A stretch of DNA of 7,036 bases from Anaerolineae bacterium (lineage in GTDB: Bacteria; Chloroflexota; Anaerolineae; Epilineales; JAHCIE01). Positions 4,700-7,036 of the stretch are shown here, piece after piece. A program made the translations under genes and the position numbers. A model generated the notes under the pieces. That model had not been told where the DNA came from. It did not search any database and worked only from the letters and a program-made list of their open reading frames with translations. The stretch spans positions 1-7,036 of the forward strand of contig JAHCIE010000172.1 of NCBI GenBank assembly GCA_026129385.1, given 5' to 3'. Position 1 is the stretch's first letter, and each line of letters starts with the position of its first letter.

Positions 4700-6191
4700 C
4701 GACCTGCCGGCGCTGGGGGTGGGCCTGACCTACTCATCAGCCATCGAGCCGATCCTACAACGCTGGCCCGACCTCGTGGCTGTGCTGGAGGTCGAACCTC
4801 AAACGACCTGGACTGAGACACGCGATCCGACTCAACCCTACCGAGTCTCAGACGATGTCCTCGCCCACATCGAGCGGCTGCCAGGCCGCAAGCTCGTGCA
4901 CAGCGTCGGCGTCCCCTGTGGCGGGACGCCGCGCCCCGAGCCGTACCAGTTGAGCCTGCTGGCCCATACCGTAGAACGGCTGCGCTCACCGTGGTTCAGT
5001 GAGCACCTGAGCTTCAATCAGGCCGAAGGGTTCTTCACCGGCTTCTTCCTGCCGCCCCGCCAGACCGACGAGGGAGTACAGGCCGCGACGCGCGCCATCC
5101 ACGACCTCCAGGCCGCCCTGCCTGTGCCTGTGGCCGTGGAAACCGGCGTCAACTATCTGCGTCCCCGCGCCGACGAGATGCCGGACGGCGTCTTCGTGGC
5201 TCAGGTGGCGGAAAGTGCGGACTGTGGCATCCTCCTCGACCTGCACAACATCTTCTGTAACGCGGTGAACGGCCGACAGGCTGTCGACGACTTCCTCGCG
5301 CCCATCCCCCTCGACCGGGTATGGGAGATGCATCTGGCAGGCGGCATGGAGGTCGAGGGCTACTGGCTGGACGCCCATAGCGGGGCCATGCCCGACGCCC
5401 TCTTCGATATAGCTCGCCGCCTGATTCCACGGCTGCCCAACCTCAAGGCGATCATCTTTGAGATGATGCCGTCGTTCCTGCCGGCGGTAGGCTACGACAC
5501 GGTGGCCCGCGAGTTGGAACGCCTGCACACCCTATGGGACGCGCGGCGCGAGGCGCGGGGTGATGGGCCACTGGTGCGGGTGGCGAGGGAGGAGGCCACC
5601 CCACCTGCCGAGCAGGCGCCGCCCGACGTCGGGGATCCGGTGACGCCGGCCGCCTGGGAGAGCGCGCTCGGGGCGTTAGCCGTAGGTCGCCAGGCCGAGG
5701 GCATCATCGGCCGCGAGCTGGCCGCCGACCCAGGCGTCGGCGTCATCCATCGCCTCATTGGGGAGTTCCGCGCCTCGATGGTCGTCGGCGTGCTGCGGCT
5801 CACGTCGCGCTATCTGATGCTGAGCCTGGGCCCCGACATCTTCCGCGCCCTGTTGCAGGACTTCTGGTCCAGGCATCCCCCGCGCCCCTACGCCTCGATG
5901 GAGGCCGAGGCCTTCGCAGCATACCTGACGCGGCTAGACCTGCAACTGCCCCAGCTTGCCACCGTCCTGCGCTTCGAGCGGGCCGTCCTGGCGACCCTGC
6001 TGGACGGCCAGTCGCGGATTGTGGCCTTCGACTTCGACCCGTTCCCGCTCTTCCGCGCCCTCACCGAAGGCCGCCTGCCTGATGAGCCGGGCAGCGTGGG
6101 TAACTACGAGATTGAAATCACCCCCGACATCCCGCTGGAAACGCGCCAGGTCGAGGAGACAGCGGCGCGGCAGACGTTCCCCTTCCACTGA
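4680..6191 (+). CDS. DUF692/MNIO enzyme fused to a C-terminal partner-like domain
   Basis: A 503-aa protein. Residues 12-290 form a DUF692 (MNIO, multinuclear non-heme iron oxidative enzyme) TIM barrel, beginning at GVGL. Likely metal ligands by motif are His74 (LVHSVG), Glu108-His109 (SEHLSF), Glu154 (VETGVNY), Asp187 (LLDLHN), Glu216/His218 (WEMHLAGG), Asp231/His233 (DAHSG) and Glu261 (IIFEM), so the active site looks intact. Typical members are about 280 aa. After a Pro-rich linker (about 291-320) comes a 180-residue domain, helical then beta-rich (FDFDPFPLF, GNYEIEIT), resembling the partner proteins (DUF2063/MbnC/BufC type) usually encoded separately. That domain call is tentative. Known MNIO enzymes use iron and oxygen to remodel Cys, Asp or Asn side chains in ribosomal peptides. 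The ATG at 4680 has no clear ribosome binding site and overlaps the upstream gene by 20 nt, implying translational coupling; the GTG at codon 14 is too late for the GVGL motif. Confidence 0.88.
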   Translation: MPAPASSDLPALGVGLTYSSAIEPILQRWPDLVAVLEVEPQTTWTETRDPTQPYRVSDDVLAHIERLPGRKLVHSVGVPCGGTPRPEPYQLSLLAHTVERLRSPWFSEHLSFNQAEGFFTGFFLPPRQTDEGVQAATRAIHDLQAALPVPVAVETGVNYLRPRADEMPDGVFVAQVAESADCGILLDLHNIFCNAVNGRQAVDDFLAPIPLDRVWEMHLAGGMEVEGYWLDAHSGAMPDALFDIARRLIPRLPNLKAIIFEMMPSFLPAVGYDTVARELERLHTLWDARREARGDGPLVRVAREEATPPAEQAPPDVGDPVTPAAWESALGALAVGRQAEGIIGRELAADPGVGVIHRLIGEFRASMVVGVLRLTSRYLMLSLGPDIFRALLQDFWSRHPPRPYASMEAEAFAAYLTRLDLQLPQLATVLRFERAVLATLLDGQSRIVAFDFDPFPLFRALTEGRLPDEPGSVGNYEIEITPDIPLETRQVEETAARQTFPFH

Positions 6192-6212
6192 CGGCGTGTA
6201 CTTCTAGCGACT

Positions 6213-6254
6213 CGCCCGCGAGAGCGTAGCCGGCCGGCTACGGCCTCGCGGGCG
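6213..6254 (+). terminator. 42-nt near-perfect palindrome after the MNIO-fusion gene
   Basis: CGCCCGCGAG (6213-6222) pairs with CTCGCGGGCG (6245-6254). Inside, CGTAGCCGG and CCGGCTACG (6225-6242) form a perfect 18-nt palindrome. Only a 2x2 internal mismatch (AG/GC) interrupts the stem. It starts 21 nt after the stop and precedes the radA promoter, so a terminator role fits, but there is no following T-tract. Confidence 0.6.
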
Positions 6255-6280
6255 TGCTTGCCTGGGGCCACGTTGACGGG

Positions 6281-6309
6281 TGGACCAGATCGGCCAGCCA
6301 TGCTATACT
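6281..6309 (+). promoter_or_regulatory. radA promoter
   Basis: TGGACC (6281-6286, 4 of 6), a 17-nt spacer and TATACT (6304-6309, 5 of 6) preceded by TGC, giving an extended -10. Transcription should start near 6316, about 40 nt before the ATG. An upstream TTGACG at 6273 is 25 nt from the -10 and is not a usable -35. Confidence 0.7.
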
Positions 6310-6354
6310 TGGCACATTCGTTCTAGGCGACGGCCGCAGGAAAGGAACGCCCCG

Positions 6355-7036
6355 ATGCCCAAATTGCGCACGCGCTACCAGTGCCAGCAATGCCAGAGCG
6401 TCTTCCCCAAGTGGAGCGGCCGCTGTCCAGAATGTGGTGAGTGGAACTCCCTGGTCGAGACCGTCGTCGACGAGAGTAAGGCGGCGCGGGCGCGCACCGT
6501 CTTCCTGGGCGCCGACAGTGGCAGCCAGCCCCAGCGCCTCGGCGACGTGGCCGTCGATGGCCTGACACGCATCGAGTTGCCCACCCAAGAGTTCAACCGC
6601 GTGCTGGGCGGCGGCATCGTACCTGGCTCGCTAGTGCTCATCGGCGGCGACCCGGGGATCGGAAAGTCCACCCTGCTGCTGCAAGTCTCCGCGCTCATGT
6701 CGCGGCCACTCAAGCCCGTCCTGTACGTGTCGGGCGAGGAGTCCGTGCGCCAGATCAAGCTGCGCGCTGACCGCCTGGATGTCGACGCCTCAGACCTGTA
6801 TCTGCTGTCGGAGACCAACCTCAACGTCATCATGGAGCAAGCGCGGCAGCTCAAGCCACGCCTGCTGATTGTCGACTCCATCCAGGCCGTTTACCTGGAC
6901 GAGCTAGAGTCCACCGCTGGCTCCGTCACCCAGGTGCGCGAGTCAGCGGCACGCCTGATGCAGCTCGCCAAAGGCGACAACATCCCCATCTTTGTCGTCG
7001 GCCACGTCACCAAAGCCGGAGCCATTGCCGGACCAC
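6355..7036 (+). CDS. radA: DNA repair protein RadA (Sms), N-terminal part
   Basis: The first 227 codons of radA; the gene continues past the right edge with no stop, against a usual length of about 450 aa. The N-terminal zinc finger has C10-x2-C13 and C24-x2-C27 (CQQC, CPEC) with KWSGRCPECGEWN. The RecA-like ATPase has Walker A GGDPGIGKST at 97-106, YVSGEES at 124-130 and Walker B LLIVDSIQ at about 170-177. GHVTKAGAIAGP is at the window edge; family members usually have Glu rather than Ala after Lys here. The KNRFG motif and Lon-like domain lie beyond the window. RadA is a hexameric helicase acting on branched DNA in recombination and repair, and during transformation. The start is supported by AAAGGA 8 nt upstream and a dedicated promoter. 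It is separated from the MNIO unit by a strong hairpin, so it is probably transcribed independently. Confidence 0.97.
   Translation, partial: MPKLRTRYQCQQCQSVFPKWSGRCPECGEWNSLVETVVDESKAARARTVFLGADSGSQPQRLGDVAVDGLTRIELPTQEFNRVLGGGIVPGSLVLIGGDPGIGKSTLLLQVSALMSRPLKPVLYVSGEESVRQIKLRADRLDVDASDLYLLSETNLNVIMEQARQLKPRLLIVDSIQAVYLDELESTAGSVTQVRESAARLMQLAKGDNIPIFVVGHVTKAGAIAGP

Noticed and set aside
4241..6191. Toxin-antitoxin or classical methanobactin/bufferin cluster
   Set aside because: The upstream protein is too long and unlike known precursors or antitoxins, it has no signal peptide as bufferins do, and no transporter genes are adjacent.
6273..6309. TTGACG at 6273 as the -35 of the radA promoter
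   Set aside because: It is 25 nt from the TATACT box; TGGACC at 6281 gives a normal 17-nt spacing.

Overview
The window is GC-rich, gene-dense bacterial chromosomal DNA with short intergenic gaps. The radA start, the cinA-type gene, the IF-2B-like protein and the archaeal/thermophile-type adenosine-specific kinase together suggest a high-GC bacterium, perhaps a member of the Chloroflexota. That placement is an impression from protein family content, not a phylogenetic result. No tRNA, rRNA, CRISPR array, insertion sequence or phage gene was seen.

Layout. (i) Positions 1-2629, minus strand: a compact apparent operon read right to left. It runs from an extended -10 promoter (2621-2629) through an IF-2B/ribose-1,5-bisphosphate isomerase-like protein, a CinA-type nucleotide-processing protein without a PncC domain, and an M50B-like membrane zinc metallopeptidase, to the first 30 codons of a DUF1028 Ntn-hydrolase-like protein cut by the window edge. 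Gaps between genes are 9, 1 and 24 nt. (ii) 2825-3382, plus strand: a DUF1269-like glycine-rich membrane-hairpin protein with an Ala/Pro tail built from an 18-nt tandem repeat. (iii) 3501-3992, minus strand: an adenosine-specific kinase (PF04008 type) with its own promoter, convergent with (ii) across two hairpins. (iv) 4138-6254, plus strand: a two-gene unit driven by an extended -10 promoter. It encodes a 152-aa protein made of two ungapped 58-residue repeats, each with a C-x-S-G-x-D...F-x-Q-E-x-D-F-x-V-D signature. This overlaps by 20 nt a 503-aa protein that joins a DUF692/MNIO (multinuclear non-heme iron oxidative enzyme) domain to a C-terminal domain resembling MNIO partner proteins. The unit ends at a 42-nt near-perfect palindrome. 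(v) 6281-7036, plus strand: a well-formed promoter and the first 227 codons of radA (sms).

The most interesting part is unit (iv). MNIO enzymes are known to modify Cys, Asp or Asn residues of ribosomally made peptides, usually with a separate partner protein and a small Cys-containing precursor encoded nearby. Here the enzyme and a putative partner appear fused, and the translationally coupled upstream gene encodes an unrecognised, duplicated, Cys-containing protein that could be the substrate or a recognition partner. This is inference from family knowledge and gene order. Elsewhere the genes look like ordinary housekeeping or stress functions, with one notable change: Ser in place of the catalytic Cys in the IF-2B-family protein.
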